From assembly GCA_965205535.1 (NCBI GenBank), contig CBDBHH010000005.1, forward strand, positions 620,001 through 684,000: a stretch of 64,000 nt of DNA, given 5' to 3'. This DNA is from UBA8079 sp965205535 (GTDB lineage Bacteria; Pseudomonadota; Alphaproteobacteria; UBA6615). Below are positions 42,967-51,708 of this stretch, one piece after another (the stretch's first letter is position 1; each line of letters begins with the position of its first letter). The position numbers and the translations under genes were made by a program. The notes under the pieces were generated by a model that ran no database searches, was not told where the DNA came from, and was given only the letters and a program-made list of their open reading frames with translations.

Positions 42967-44168
42967 CCTTCTGCTGCAACGACACCGGCGGCGACCAGTG
43001 CGGCAATTTCATTTGCGTTGTAGCCGAGATCACTCAGGACCTCCGCCGTGTGTTCGCCGACTTCCGGTGGTGCGACCGCGAACGAACTGGGCGTCCGCGA
43101 CAATGACACCGGCTGACGTGCAAAGCGCATCTCGCCCAGCGCGGGTGAGGTCAGCGATTGCGCGATCCCCAGATGCTGGACCTGAGGATCATCGAAGACC
43201 TGGCCGATATCGTTGATCGGCCCGCAGGGCACGCCGGCGGCGTTGAACTCGTCGACCCATTCGCCGGACGTCTTTGTCGCGATCGCCTCGCCGATCAGCC
43301 CGTTCAGCCGGTCGCGGTTCTCCGAGCGCCCGGCCGCATCCTCGAACCCCGGGTCCGTCATCCATTCCTCGTGACCGAGGATACGGCAGAAGCGGCCCCA
43401 GATTTCCTGGCCTGCGACGGCGATGTTGATATGGCCGTCCGACGTCGCGAACACGCCCGTCGGGATGCTGGTCGGATGGTTGTTCCCCGCCTGCCCCGGG
43501 ACGTCCTCGTCGACCAGCCAGCGCGCCGACTGGAAATCGAGCATGAAAATCTGGGCTTCCAGCAGCGAGGTCTGCAACCATTGGCCCTTGCCGGATTTCT
43601 CCCGCTCCAGCAGCGCCAGGAGCACCCCCTGGGCCGCGAACAGCCCCGCCGTCAGATCCGCAATCGGGATACCGACCCGCATCGGCCCCTCGCCCGGCGC
43701 GCCGGTGATCGACATCAGCCCGCCCATGCCCTGGGCGATCTGGTCGAAGCCCGGGCGCTTGGCATAGGGCCCGTCCTGGCCGAAGCCCGAGATGCTGGCG
43801 AGAATGATCCGCGGGTTGATCGCGGCGAGCGCGTCATAGTCGATACCCAGCCGGTTCTTCACGTCGGGCCGGTAATTCTCGACCACCACGTCGGCCTCGG
43901 CGACGAGCTTGCGGAACACCGCCTTGCCCTCTTCGGCCTTGAGATCGAGCGCCACCGAGCGTTTGTTCCGGTGCAGGTTCTGGAAATCCGAACCGTGACG
44001 CGACCCGCCGAGCGCGGCCCCGCCCTCAACGGCCGGCGGCATCTCGACCTTGATCACGTCGGCCCCCCAGTCGGCGAGCTGGCGGACGCAGGTCGGGCCC
44101 GAGCGGACCCGGGTCAGATCGAGGACCTTCACATGGTCGAGGACCGCGGCGGCGGGATTGTGAGGCAT
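42963..44168 (-). CDS. CaiB/BaiF CoA-transferase
   Basis: This 401-aa class III CoA-transferase has LADWGADVIKVEMPP near residue 31, NLHRNKRSVALDLK near 64, ISGFGQDGPYAKRPGFDQIAQ near 126 and the putative catalytic Asp171 in IPIADLTAGL. ATG at 44168 begins MPHNPAAAVLDHVKVLDL; the longer open frame upstream reads through the neighbouring gene in the wrong phase. It is one of three CaiB paralogues here and is grouped with a VOC protein and an ACMSD-type amidohydrolase. Donor and acceptor acids cannot be named. Confidence 0.9.
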   Translation of the reverse strand: MPHNPAAAVLDHVKVLDLTRVRSGPTCVRQLADWGADVIKVEMPPAVEGGAALGGSRHGSDFQNLHRNKRSVALDLKAEEGKAVFRKLVAEADVVVENYRPDVKNRLGIDYDALAAINPRIILASISGFGQDGPYAKRPGFDQIAQGMGGLMSITGAPGEGPMRVGIPIADLTAGLFAAQGVLLALLEREKSGKGQWLQTSLLEAQIFMLDFQSARWLVDEDVPGQAGNNHPTSIPTGVFATSDGHINIAVAGQEIWGRFCRILGHEEWMTDPGFEDAAGRSENRDRLNGLIGEAIATKTSGEWVDEFNAAGVPCGPINDIGQVFDDPQVQHLGIAQSLTSPALGEMRFARQPVSLSRTPSSFAVAPPEVGEHTAEVLSDLGYNANEIAALVAAGVVAAEG

Positions 44169-44194
44169 GGTTTCTCTCTGCGTGTCGTTTGCGT

Positions 44195-45159
44195 CTAAAG
44201 CTTGAGCAGCCGCTTGGCGTTGCCGTTGAGAATTTTCGCCTTGTCTTCGGCGTTGAGATGCACCCGCTCGATCCAGTCCATCCCCGGCGCGTTGGGGACA
44301 AAGGGATAATCGACCGAGAACAGGATGCGGTCCGCACCCATCTCGGCGATCGAGCACATCAGGGCCGGGTCGGAAAAGTTGCCGCTGGTGGTGATGTGGA
44401 AGTTGCGGCTGAACACCTCGCGGAAGGAAAGTTCCTTGTTGCCGGGCCGTGACAGGGCGTGGTCGATCCGCCAGAGGAGGAACGGCAGCCCCTGCCCAGA
44501 TGGCCGAGGATGATGTTGCAGCCGGGATACTTCTCCAGAACGCCGCTGAGAACAATCCGAATGCCCTGGGTCGCGGTCTCGACCGTGAACCCCCAGCCCG
44601 CATTCAGCAACGCGGGGAAATCCTTCACATAGGGCTCGTAATAGGTGTCGACGACGGTCTTGTTCGGTACGGCAGGGTGCATATACAGCGGTACGTCGAG
44701 TTCCTCGGCCCGCGCGAAGACCGGCCAGAAGCGCTCATCATCGAAAAACACGCCATGGGTCAGGCCGTGAATCATCGCGCCCTTGAAGCCGAGTTCGTTG
44801 ACGCAGCGCGACAGCTCGTCGGCGCACGCATCCGGGTCGGGCGTGGGCAGGTTCGCGAACCCGGCAAACCGATCGGGCTTTTGCGCAACGATATCGCGCA
44901 GCCGATCGTTGGTGGCGCGGGTCACCTCGGCCGCCGTGGCCGGCTCGAGCCGCTGGGTCGAGGGCGCGCCATGGGAAAGAACCTGGATATCGACACCCGT
45001 GGCGTCCATCTCGGCGATCCGCGCGTCGAACAGATCCTCGAGCTTGGCCTGCATCACGCCGGCCCCGCCCCGGTCCTCTGCGGCGACATGTGGTGTCAGC
45101 TCGGGGTCCCAGTAATGCTCTTCAATTGCGATGACCTGCTCGCCACTCGACGTCGCCAT
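44195..45159 (-). pseudogene. Amidohydrolase family 2 (ACMSD-like) protein with a single-base frameshift
   Basis: From ATG at 45159 the frame reads MATSSGEQVIAIEEHYWDPE and continues as a TIM-barrel amidohydrolase or decarboxylase (GFANLPTPDPDACADEL, PLYMHPAVPNKT) to IILGHLG. It then breaks. In the other frame the gene resumes as GLPFLLWRIDHAL and ends FSVDYPFVPN...LLKL, with the conserved metal Asp in SVDYP. Adding one G at about 44493 gives GHLGEGLPFLLWR and a 322-codon frame (965 + 1 divisible by 3). The intact enzyme would be a metal-dependent decarboxylase or hydrolase like 6-methylsalicylate/gamma-resorcylate decarboxylases. Confidence 0.87.
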
Positions 45160-45383
45160 GTGCCTTTTCCCCGTTACGTTTTTTAGTCTTGAAAACGGAT
45201 CGTACCGGCTCTCCATGCGGATAAGCAAAGGCACGAGCGCAAGAAAAATATTTTTCCAATAATCAAATTCGTGGTTCACTTGTCTCAGCGCTCTTCGCGA
45301 TGCGGGCATTCACTTAATGCCCGGGAAACGTGGGAACCGGTGTCGATCAAGATCGCCGGCCATCGAATACGGGAGGAATGACA

Positions 45384-47108
45384 ATGAAAATGATCATCGA
45401 ACGGGATTTGCCGGTCACAATGGATGACGGCCAGGTACTCCGGGTGGACGTCTATCGACCCGACACAAACAAAAAAGTGCCGGTCGTCATGGCCGGTGGC
45501 CCTTACGGCAAGGGCGTGAAGTACCAGGAGCATTACAAGCCGCTCTGGGATTCGCTCCTCGACATGCACCCGGACATTCTGCCGGGCTCCAAGCATCGCT
45601 GGCTGACCTGGGAGACCGTCGATCCGGAAGTCTGGGTCCCCTGGGGTTATGCCTGTGTACGGCTGGATTCCCGCGGCGCCGGACGCTCTCCCGGTTATCT
45701 CGATATCTTCTCGCCGCGCGAGACCCAGGACTTCGCCAACGCCATCAACTGGGCCGGCGAACAGAAATGGTCGAACGGCAATGTCGGCCTGAACGGCGTG
45801 TCCTATTACGCGATCAATCAGTGGCAGGTCGCCGCACTTCAGCCCAAGCATCTGACGGCGATGATCCCGTGGGAGGGTGCAGCTGATCAGTACCGCGACT
45901 GGGCGCGCCATGGCGGCATCCTGTCCAACGTGTTCATGGAGATCTGGTATCCGCGCCAGGTCGAGAATGTGCAGCACGGCAACGCGAAGGGTCCGAAGGA
46001 CCGCTGGATGGGCGAAAGCGCCACGGGTCCGGCCAAGCTGTCGCCGGCAGAGCTCAAGGCCAACCGCGCCGACACGCTTGAGAACTTCCGCGTCCGCGAG
46101 ATGGACGACGACTGGTACCAGTCGCGTTCACCCGACTGGTCGAAGGTCAAGGTGCCGTTCCTGAGTGCGGCGAGCTGGGCCGGGTTCGGTCTGCACCCGC
46201 GCGGCAACTTCGAGGCCTTCACCCAGGCCGCATCCCGCCAGAAATGGCTCGAGGGCCATCCGGGACGCCACGAGGAGTGGTTCTATCTCGAATATGGCAT
46301 GGAGCTGCAGAAGCGCTTCTTCGACTACTACCTCAAGGGCGAGAAGAACGGCTGGAACCGCGAGCCCAAGGTCTGGCTCAACCTGCGCCGGCCGTTCACC
46401 GACGAGGTCGAGTTGCGCAAGGAAAGCTCATGGCCGCTCAAGGGCACCAAGTGGACCAAGTATTATCTGGATGCCGGCGGCAAGGGCAAAATGGACACCA
46501 AGGTGCCCAAGGCAAACAGGAAGAAGGAATTCCGGGCGCTGACCCGCGGGATCACCTGGAAGTCCACGCCGCTGGCCCGCGAGACCGAGTTCACCGGCCC
46601 CATGGCGGCCAAGCTCTTCGTCTCGTCCTCCACAGAGGATTGCGATCTGTTCGTCACGGTCCAGGGCTGGTCGGACAAGGGGCGCGAGGTTCATTTCCAG
46701 GGCACCGTCGACCCCAAGACCCCTCTGGGTCAGGGCTGGTTGCGCGTGTCTCATCGCAAGCTGGACGAAGAGAAATCCGAGCCCTGGCGGCCCTACCACA
46801 CCCATGACGACAAGCAGAAACTCACGCCGGGACAGGTGTACGAGGTGGATGTGGAAATCTGGCCCCAGTGCATCGTCCTGCCCAAGGGTTTCCAGATCTC
46901 GATCAACATCGCGGGACAGGATTTCGACCGCCCGGGACCGGCGGTCGACGCATACGTGCCCTCACGGGGCTCGGGTGTCTTCCTGCATGATCATCCCCTC
47001 GACCGGCCGAAGGAAATCTTTGGCGGGAAGACGACGATCCATACCGGACCGAAGCACAAATCCTACCTGCTGATGCCGGTGATCCCGAAGAACCGGAAAT
47101 CCAAGTAG
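45384..47108 (+). CDS. CocE/NonD family (X-Pro dipeptidyl-peptidase S15-like) hydrolase
   Basis: The 574-aa protein has an alpha/beta-hydrolase domain beginning MKMIIERDLPVTMDDGQVLRVDVYRP, the nucleophile Ser in NGVSYYAINQWQ near residue 140 (family pattern GxSYxG) and RLDSRGAGRSPG near 95. The C-terminal jelly-roll region ends DHPLDRPKEIFGGKTTIHTGP. CocE-type enzymes hydrolyse esters or amides such as cocaine or beta-lactams. ATG at 45384 lies 7 bases after GGAGG. There is no signal peptide. An OsmC gene follows 10 bases later. Confidence 0.9.
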   Translation: MKMIIERDLPVTMDDGQVLRVDVYRPDTNKKVPVVMAGGPYGKGVKYQEHYKPLWDSLLDMHPDILPGSKHRWLTWETVDPEVWVPWGYACVRLDSRGAGRSPGYLDIFSPRETQDFANAINWAGEQKWSNGNVGLNGVSYYAINQWQVAALQPKHLTAMIPWEGAADQYRDWARHGGILSNVFMEIWYPRQVENVQHGNAKGPKDRWMGESATGPAKLSPAELKANRADTLENFRVREMDDDWYQSRSPDWSKVKVPFLSAASWAGFGLHPRGNFEAFTQAASRQKWLEGHPGRHEEWFYLEYGMELQKRFFDYYLKGEKNGWNREPKVWLNLRRPFTDEVELRKESSWPLKGTKWTKYYLDAGGKGKMDTKVPKANRKKEFRALTRGITWKSTPLARETEFTGPMAAKLFVSSSTEDCDLFVTVQGWSDKGREVHFQGTVDPKTPLGQGWLRVSHRKLDEEKSEPWRPYHTHDDKQKLTPGQVYEVDVEIWPQCIVLPKGFQISINIAGQDFDRPGPAVDAYVPSRGSGVFLHDHPLDRPKEIFGGKTTIHTGPKHKSYLLMPVIPKNRKSK

Positions 47109-47118
47109 GGATAGGTTC

Positions 47119-47649
47119 ATGACGAAAGCAGACGAGGCGGCCTCCCCCGATAGCGGCGAGGCCGCCTCCGAGCTGCGCACGGTCGACATCAAGTTCGATG
47201 CCAGGGCCCGCACGCTCGGAAAGATGAAAAGCGAGGTGACCATCACCTCGCAATATTCGAACTTCTCGGTCACGCTCGAGACCGACGAGGGCAAGCTCCA
47301 TGGCGGCGATGCGTCGGCACCCATGCCGCTGCATTACTTCGCCGCCGGCGTCGTGACCTGCCTGATGACCCAGATGAAAGCCTTCGCCAAGCGCTTGCGC
47401 ATTCCCGTCGAGAATATCGAGATGAACGCCAACTTCCACTGGCGCCTCGAACAGGAAGGCCGCGAGCCCTATGTCTCGCAACCGGTCGGCTTCGACATCG
47501 ATATCGATGTCGACAGCGAGGCACCCCTGGACGACCTCAAACGGCTGATTGAAGCCGCCAAGAAGGGCTGCTTTGCCGAACAGGCACTCACCCTGCCCTG
47601 CGAGATCGGCCACCGCCTGAAGGTCGGCAACGACTGGGTCGACGTCTAG
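47119..47649 (+). CDS. OsmC family protein
   Basis: The 176-aa protein fits the OsmC/Ohr fold. VVTCLMTQMKAFAKRLRI near residue 80 provides the first Cys and EQALTLPCEIGHRL near 160 the second, the pair used to reduce organic hydroperoxides in Ohr. The N-terminus before DIKFDARAR is a low-complexity Ala/Glu stretch. Its stop overlaps the convergent MFS gene by 4 bases. Peroxide defence is possible but other OsmC subgroups have unknown roles. Confidence 0.85.
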   Translation: MTKADEAASPDSGEAASELRTVDIKFDARARTLGKMKSEVTITSQYSNFSVTLETDEGKLHGGDASAPMPLHYFAAGVVTCLMTQMKAFAKRLRIPVENIEMNANFHWRLEQEGREPYVSQPVGFDIDIDVDSEAPLDDLKRLIEAAKKGCFAEQALTLPCEIGHRLKVGNDWVDV

Positions 47650-48794
47650 TTACGCACGCCGCGCCACTGAATGACGAGCGCCAGCACCAGGGCCACGGCA
47701 CTCAAACCGGCCATTCCGTAGAAAGCGCCACCCGCGAACCCGCCATAGAGTTCGCCCGAGGCGATGAGTGCCAACCCCATGATCACACCCGAGATCGACG
47801 CGTAAGCGCCCTGGGCGGTGGCCTTCAGGCCCTCGGGCGCGTAACCGGCGATGAAGTGCATGGTCGCAAGATACGTCGCACCGAAGGTGATCGCGTGCAG
47901 CAGCTGCGCAACCACCAATCCCGGCAGCGCCACGGTCTCGGCCAGAATCAGCCAGCGCACGAGTGCGGCGGCCGCGCCCAACACAAGCAATCGGGAGGCG
48001 CCCAGCCGGGCCACGACGGCACCGCTGAAGGCGAACAGGATGATCTCCACCAGCACGCTTCCGCCCCACAGGAGGCCGACCACAAGTTCGGAATGCCCCG
48101 CGGCCTTCCAATGAATTCCGGAAAACCCGTTGAGCACGGCGTGGCTTGCCTGCACCGCGCTGGCGGCGAGAAGGAAGATGAGAAAACGTGGGTCCCGGAC
48201 GAACCTCAGCACATCGGACCAGCGCGCATGGCCCCGTGTCTCGTTCTGCTCGCGCAGCAGAAGCGTCGTCACCAGCACCACCACGAGACCGGCGCCCACC
48301 ACAATCAGAATCAGATCCGGGTCACGCCCGGTCAGCAACGCACCGATCCCCAGCGTACCAAGGATGAAGGTGACCGACCCCCAGAGCCGCAGGCGGCCAT
48401 AGTCGAGCCCGTGACGCAGCACCGCCGACATCGCCTGGGAATCGCCAAGCGGGATCAGTGCATGGTAGCTCGGTGCGAAGACCAGCGTGATCAACAGAAT
48501 CAGCCAGAAGGACGAGACGAGCGCGAAACCCGAGAAGGCAATCAGGCTCACGACCGCGGCAAACACCAGCATGCGCCGCCCGCCGCCGGAATGATCCGCC
48601 GCCCGCGTGATCACCGGATCGACGAGGATGCGCATCCACGGGCCGACCGCCAGGATGATCCCGATGTCGGCCGCCGACAGACCGCGGCTCTGCAACCAGA
48701 TCGGCCAGAACGGCAGCAACACGCCCAGCACAAAGAACACCGCCCCGTAGAACAGGGCGAAGCGCATCGAGGTACGGAAGGGGCTCTCGGTCAT
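47646..48794 (-). CDS. MFS transporter, HcaT/LacY-like subgroup
   Basis: The 382-aa protein begins MTESPFRTSMRFALFYGAVFF followed by LPFWPIWLQSRGLSAADIGI, the characteristic first helices of the 3-phenylpropionate transporter (HcaT/MFS_1-like) group. About 12 helices follow, with LRLWGSVTFILGTLGIGALL near residue 130 and QLLHAITFGATYLATMHFI near 300, both group signatures. Upstream extension to 48833 is rejected because the homologous N-terminus begins at 48794. Substrate unknown, perhaps an aromatic acid or sugar. Confidence 0.87.
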   Translation of the reverse strand: MTESPFRTSMRFALFYGAVFFVLGVLLPFWPIWLQSRGLSAADIGIILAVGPWMRILVDPVITRAADHSGGGRRMLVFAAVVSLIAFSGFALVSSFWLILLITLVFAPSYHALIPLGDSQAMSAVLRHGLDYGRLRLWGSVTFILGTLGIGALLTGRDPDLILIVVGAGLVVVLVTTLLLREQNETRGHARWSDVLRFVRDPRFLIFLLAASAVQASHAVLNGFSGIHWKAAGHSELVVGLLWGGSVLVEIILFAFSGAVVARLGASRLLVLGAAAALVRWLILAETVALPGLVVAQLLHAITFGATYLATMHFIAGYAPEGLKATAQGAYASISGVIMGLALIASGELYGGFAGGAFYGMAGLSAVALVLALVIQWRGVRN

Positions 48795-48810
48795 GCTGTT
48801 TGGATGTGCC

Positions 48811-48852
48811 CACAAAAAACGCCGGCCGCCCACATGGTGTGAACGGCCGGCG
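48811..48852 (-). terminator. Intrinsic terminator after the deiodinase-like gene
   Basis: A 9-bp inverted repeat, CGCCGGCCG at 48820-48828 and CGGCCGGCG at 48844-48852, with a 15-base loop is followed in minus-strand transcription by TTTTTT just beyond the stem. It lies 30 bases after the deiodinase-like stop and 17 bases before the next gene's start, separating their transcripts. Confidence 0.8.
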
Positions 48853-48881
48853 CGTGTTCGGTTTTAACGCTGGAGCGTTGC

Positions 48882-49652
48882 CTATTCGGCGGCCTGCTGC
48901 CGTTCGGCGATCTCTTCCTGCGTCAGCGGCTGGTTCCGGAACCGGCCATGCTTCTCATAGTACGCATCGACCTGCACATGCTTTGCCACGGTCAGCGGTG
49001 CGGCCTTGAAGAAGTCGTACAGGGCCACGATGCCACCGGTCCACATCGTCCGCATCATGTGCGGCATGGCACGCGAGGCACGCAGCTCGGCGGTCGGTGC
49101 ATTTTCGACCTTGTGGTAATTTTCGCGGTCCTCGAGCGCCGCCTCGATAAGATGCGGGGCTGCCCAGTTGCAGCGATAGTGGATCGTGCCGTCGGGGCGG
49201 ATGATGTAGACGACATTCGGCATGGCGCCGTAGGCGCGATGGAAGTCACCCTCGAGATTATCGACCAGTACGCGGCGAAACTCCTTGTAGCGCGGCGCGA
49301 CGAGAGCAGCGGACTTGAACTTGTCTTCCATCGTCTGATGGGGGCCCATGCGCTCACCCGGATGGGCCTCACGGACATAGACCATGACGAAGTTCACGTC
49401 GGAAAATTTCTCGACGATCTCCTTGTAGGTCTTGATGTTCTTCGTATACATCGAGCAGGTCGACGAGCCGGTCTCGATCACGGTCCACTGACCGTCGAAA
49501 TCGGAGATCTTGACCTCTTCGCGTGTCTCGAGATCGGTGAATGTGGCGTCGATATACTTGTCGCCCGCCTGGGGGCCGACAAAGGTGTCGAAGTTGTAAT
49601 CCACAACGCGGAAACGTTTGTTGTTGTAAACAGGCTTCGGTGCATCAGACAT
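48882..49652 (-). CDS. Deiodinase-like thioredoxin-fold (redoxin) protein
   Basis: The 256-aa protein has a thioredoxin-like core with ETGSSTCSMYTKNIKTYKEI near residue 77 and VMVYVREAHPGERMG near 111. The GSxTC followed by VxVYxxEAHP arrangement resembles iodothyronine deiodinases and their bacterial relatives, with Cys in the place of selenocysteine. NVVYIIRPDGTIHYRCNWAAP near 163 completes the fold. Deiodination is not implied, and a thiol peroxidase or reductase is equally likely. It is monocistronic, with an intrinsic terminator downstream. Confidence 0.78.
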   Translation of the reverse strand: MSDAPKPVYNNKRFRVVDYNFDTFVGPQAGDKYIDATFTDLETREEVKISDFDGQWTVIETGSSTCSMYTKNIKTYKEIVEKFSDVNFVMVYVREAHPGERMGPHQTMEDKFKSAALVAPRYKEFRRVLVDNLEGDFHRAYGAMPNVVYIIRPDGTIHYRCNWAAPHLIEAALEDRENYHKVENAPTAELRASRAMPHMMRTMWTGGIVALYDFFKAAPLTVAKHVQVDAYYEKHGRFRNQPLTQEEIAERQQAAE

Positions 49653-49798
49653 CGTGGGCCTCCTCTTTGCCTATGACTTCGGTTGTTCTTGGTTATGCGT
49701 TAAGCGCACAATTGCCCTTACTCTAACACAATGCAAGCCTCGGCGGGGCAGTTGCGCGCATTCCGGCACCGGTAACACTGCCGTGAACAGCTAACCGC

Positions 49799-50804
49799 TC
49801 AGGCGCCGAGTTTACCCGCAATCCAGTCCGCCATCAGCGGCCGCGACTTGAACGGGATGTTGTCGCAGACATGGTTTCCCTCGGGGAACACCACCATCTC
49901 GGCATCGTCGCCCGCCTCGTCGATCATCTTCTGGGATTCCTCGACCGGGCAGATCTCGTCGAGCCCGCTATGGACGATGAGCAACGGACAACCGATCCGG
50001 CCCAGCACACCATCCAGCGTATAGAGCTTCGCGGTCTCGACCGCGTCCTCCACTGTGTCGTCGCCGAACGCGAACCGCAGCGTGTCCTGCACGGCGAACG
50101 GCATGTCGTCCCAGAAGCTCGACATGCTGTGGAACCCGCCGATGGACACACAGGCCTTGATGCGTGGATCGACCGACGCGCGCGGTGCCGCGTAACCTCC
50201 GAAACTGCGGCCCCAGATGCCGATACGATCGCTATCGATCTCGGGCCGCCCCTCCAGCGCGTCGAGCACCGCCCCCACCGGCACCTCCCAGTCCGGGCGG
50301 ATGCGCCATTTCAGCATGGTCAGGCTCTGGCCCGGCCCGTCATAGGCGCAGGTCGCGATGCCCCGCTTGAGCAACTCGTTCTCCAGGGTATGGAACTCTT
50401 CCTTGGTCGAGTCCCCGCCGCAGGTGATCATCACGCAAGGCGCGGGTCCGTCCGTGTCGGGCACCCGGAGATTGGCCGGGAAGCTGTCCCCGTCGAACGG
50501 GACATCGATGACCTGGGCGGGCGGGTTCAGATGGGGTGCTGCCTTGGCATAGGCGGCGCGCTGGCGGCGTTGCATCTGGGCCTTCGCGTCGGCATCCCCG
50601 AAGGAGACGGACTGGCCGATCGTCGGCCAGGGCCCCGTCGCCGAGCGCCTCATGGTTCTCGGCCAACCCCGCCCAGACCGGCATCCACTCCTCCATCCGG
50701 GTGATCGTGCCCAGGACCGTCTGGGCGTCGTTGTAGTCGACCCCGGCGGCCATCAGGCGCGGGAAGCGATGTTCGATTGTTTCCTGCAGTGCCGCATCGG
50801 CCAT
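49799..50804 (-). pseudogene. Alpha/beta hydrolase (2,6-dihydropseudooxynicotine hydrolase/FrsA-like), disrupted
   Basis: ATG at 50804, preceded by GGAGGAA, starts MADAALQETIEHRFPRLMA and runs through WAGLAENHEALGDGALADDRP. The gene then changes frame and resumes at about FGDADAKAQMQRRQRAAY, continuing through CGGDSTKEEFH, the nucleophile Ser in WGRSFGGYA and a C-terminal His in PEGNHVCDN. Compared with this family, about 20 residues of the helical cap (a YYHFxxF-type segment) are missing at the junction near 50610. The 1006-base length is not divisible by 3, consistent with a 3n+2 deletion. The intact protein would hydrolyse C-C or ester bonds. Confidence 0.78.
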
Positions 50805-50853
50805 GTCCTGTTCCTCCGCTTTGGCCCGCTGCGAGGTGACGGGCGCTATCGTC

Positions 50854-50909
50854 CTTCGACAGGCTCAGGACGAGGTTGGGTAGACGCCCTCATACTGAGC
50901 CTGTCGAAG
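50854..50909. repeat. Inverted repeat, REP-like
   Basis: CTTCGACAGGCTCAG at 50854-50868 faces its exact complement CTGAGCCTGTCGAAG at 50895-50909 across 26 bases, in the gap between two minus-strand hydrolase genes. This 15-base arm is a recurring intergenic palindrome type in many alphaproteobacterial genomes. It could act as a transcript-stabilising hairpin or terminator. Only one copy is seen in the window. Confidence 0.75.
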
Positions 50910-50943
50910 TATGAGGTGTTCGTTTTTTCGCGACACCGGTCCG

Positions 50944-51645
50944 TCAGTCGAGATGCTTGTGGAAAAAATCGACCGACAGGGCGAGCGCCCGCTCGGCCTC
51001 CGGCGCACTGTAGGTCGTGCCGCCATGCCGGGCGAATGCATGGTCCGCACCCGGATATTTGTGAATCTCCACCAGCGGGTTGGGCGACAATCGCCGCTCG
51101 ATCATGGCGCAGACTTCAGGCTGGACCCATTTGTCGGCCAGTGCCTGGTGCAGCATGAAGGGTTTCGACAGGTTCGGCGCTTCCTTGATCGAATGCTCGA
51201 TATAGGTGCCGTAATAGGCGACTGCGCAGTCGATGTCCGACCGGCAACACATCAGGTAGCCCATCTTGCCACCCAGGCAGTAGCCGACCGTGCCGACCTT
51301 ACCGTTGCCGCCCTCGATCCCGCGCAGATAGCTCGCGGTGTCCTCCATGTCCTGGACGCCCAGCTCGTAGTCGAAGTCGTAATAGAGATCGATCGCCTTG
51401 GACCAGTGCTCCGGGTTGCCGTCGGACAGCTCGATCCCCGGTTCCAGCCGCCAGAACAAGTCCGGCACCAGCGTGATCCAGCCCGCCTCGGCGAACTCCT
51501 GGGCATGCTCGCGCATGGTGTCGTTGACACCCCAGATTTCCATGATCGCGATGATCGCGCCAGCTGGTTCCTTGTCCGGATACGCCACATGGGCGCCCAT
51601 CGTGGCGCCGTCACGCAGCGGCACTTGAATGTCTTCGGTTCGCAT
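50944..51645 (-). CDS. Dienelactone hydrolase family protein
   Basis: The 233-aa alpha/beta hydrolase has the DLH nucleophile Cys in GYCLGGKMGYLM near residue 115 (GxCxGG) and the catalytic His near the C-terminus in PGADHAFARHGG. EIWGVNDTMREHAQEFAEAGW near 37 is the conserved N-terminal motif. Classical DLH opens dienelactones in chlorocatechol catabolism, but this broad family has many substrates. ATG at 51645 is preceded by a GGGGGAAAC ribosome-binding site. Confidence 0.9.
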   Translation of the reverse strand: MRTEDIQVPLRDGATMGAHVAYPDKEPAGAIIAIMEIWGVNDTMREHAQEFAEAGWITLVPDLFWRLEPGIELSDGNPEHWSKAIDLYYDFDYELGVQDMEDTASYLRGIEGGNGKVGTVGYCLGGKMGYLMCCRSDIDCAVAYYGTYIEHSIKEAPNLSKPFMLHQALADKWVQPEVCAMIERRLSPNPLVEIHKYPGADHAFARHGGTTYSAPEAERALALSVDFFHKHLD

Positions 51646-51708
51646 GGCGTTTCCCCCCGCCCGTGTCCTAGGGAGAAGGAAACGCCAAGCCGAACCCGAC
51701 TGCAACCC

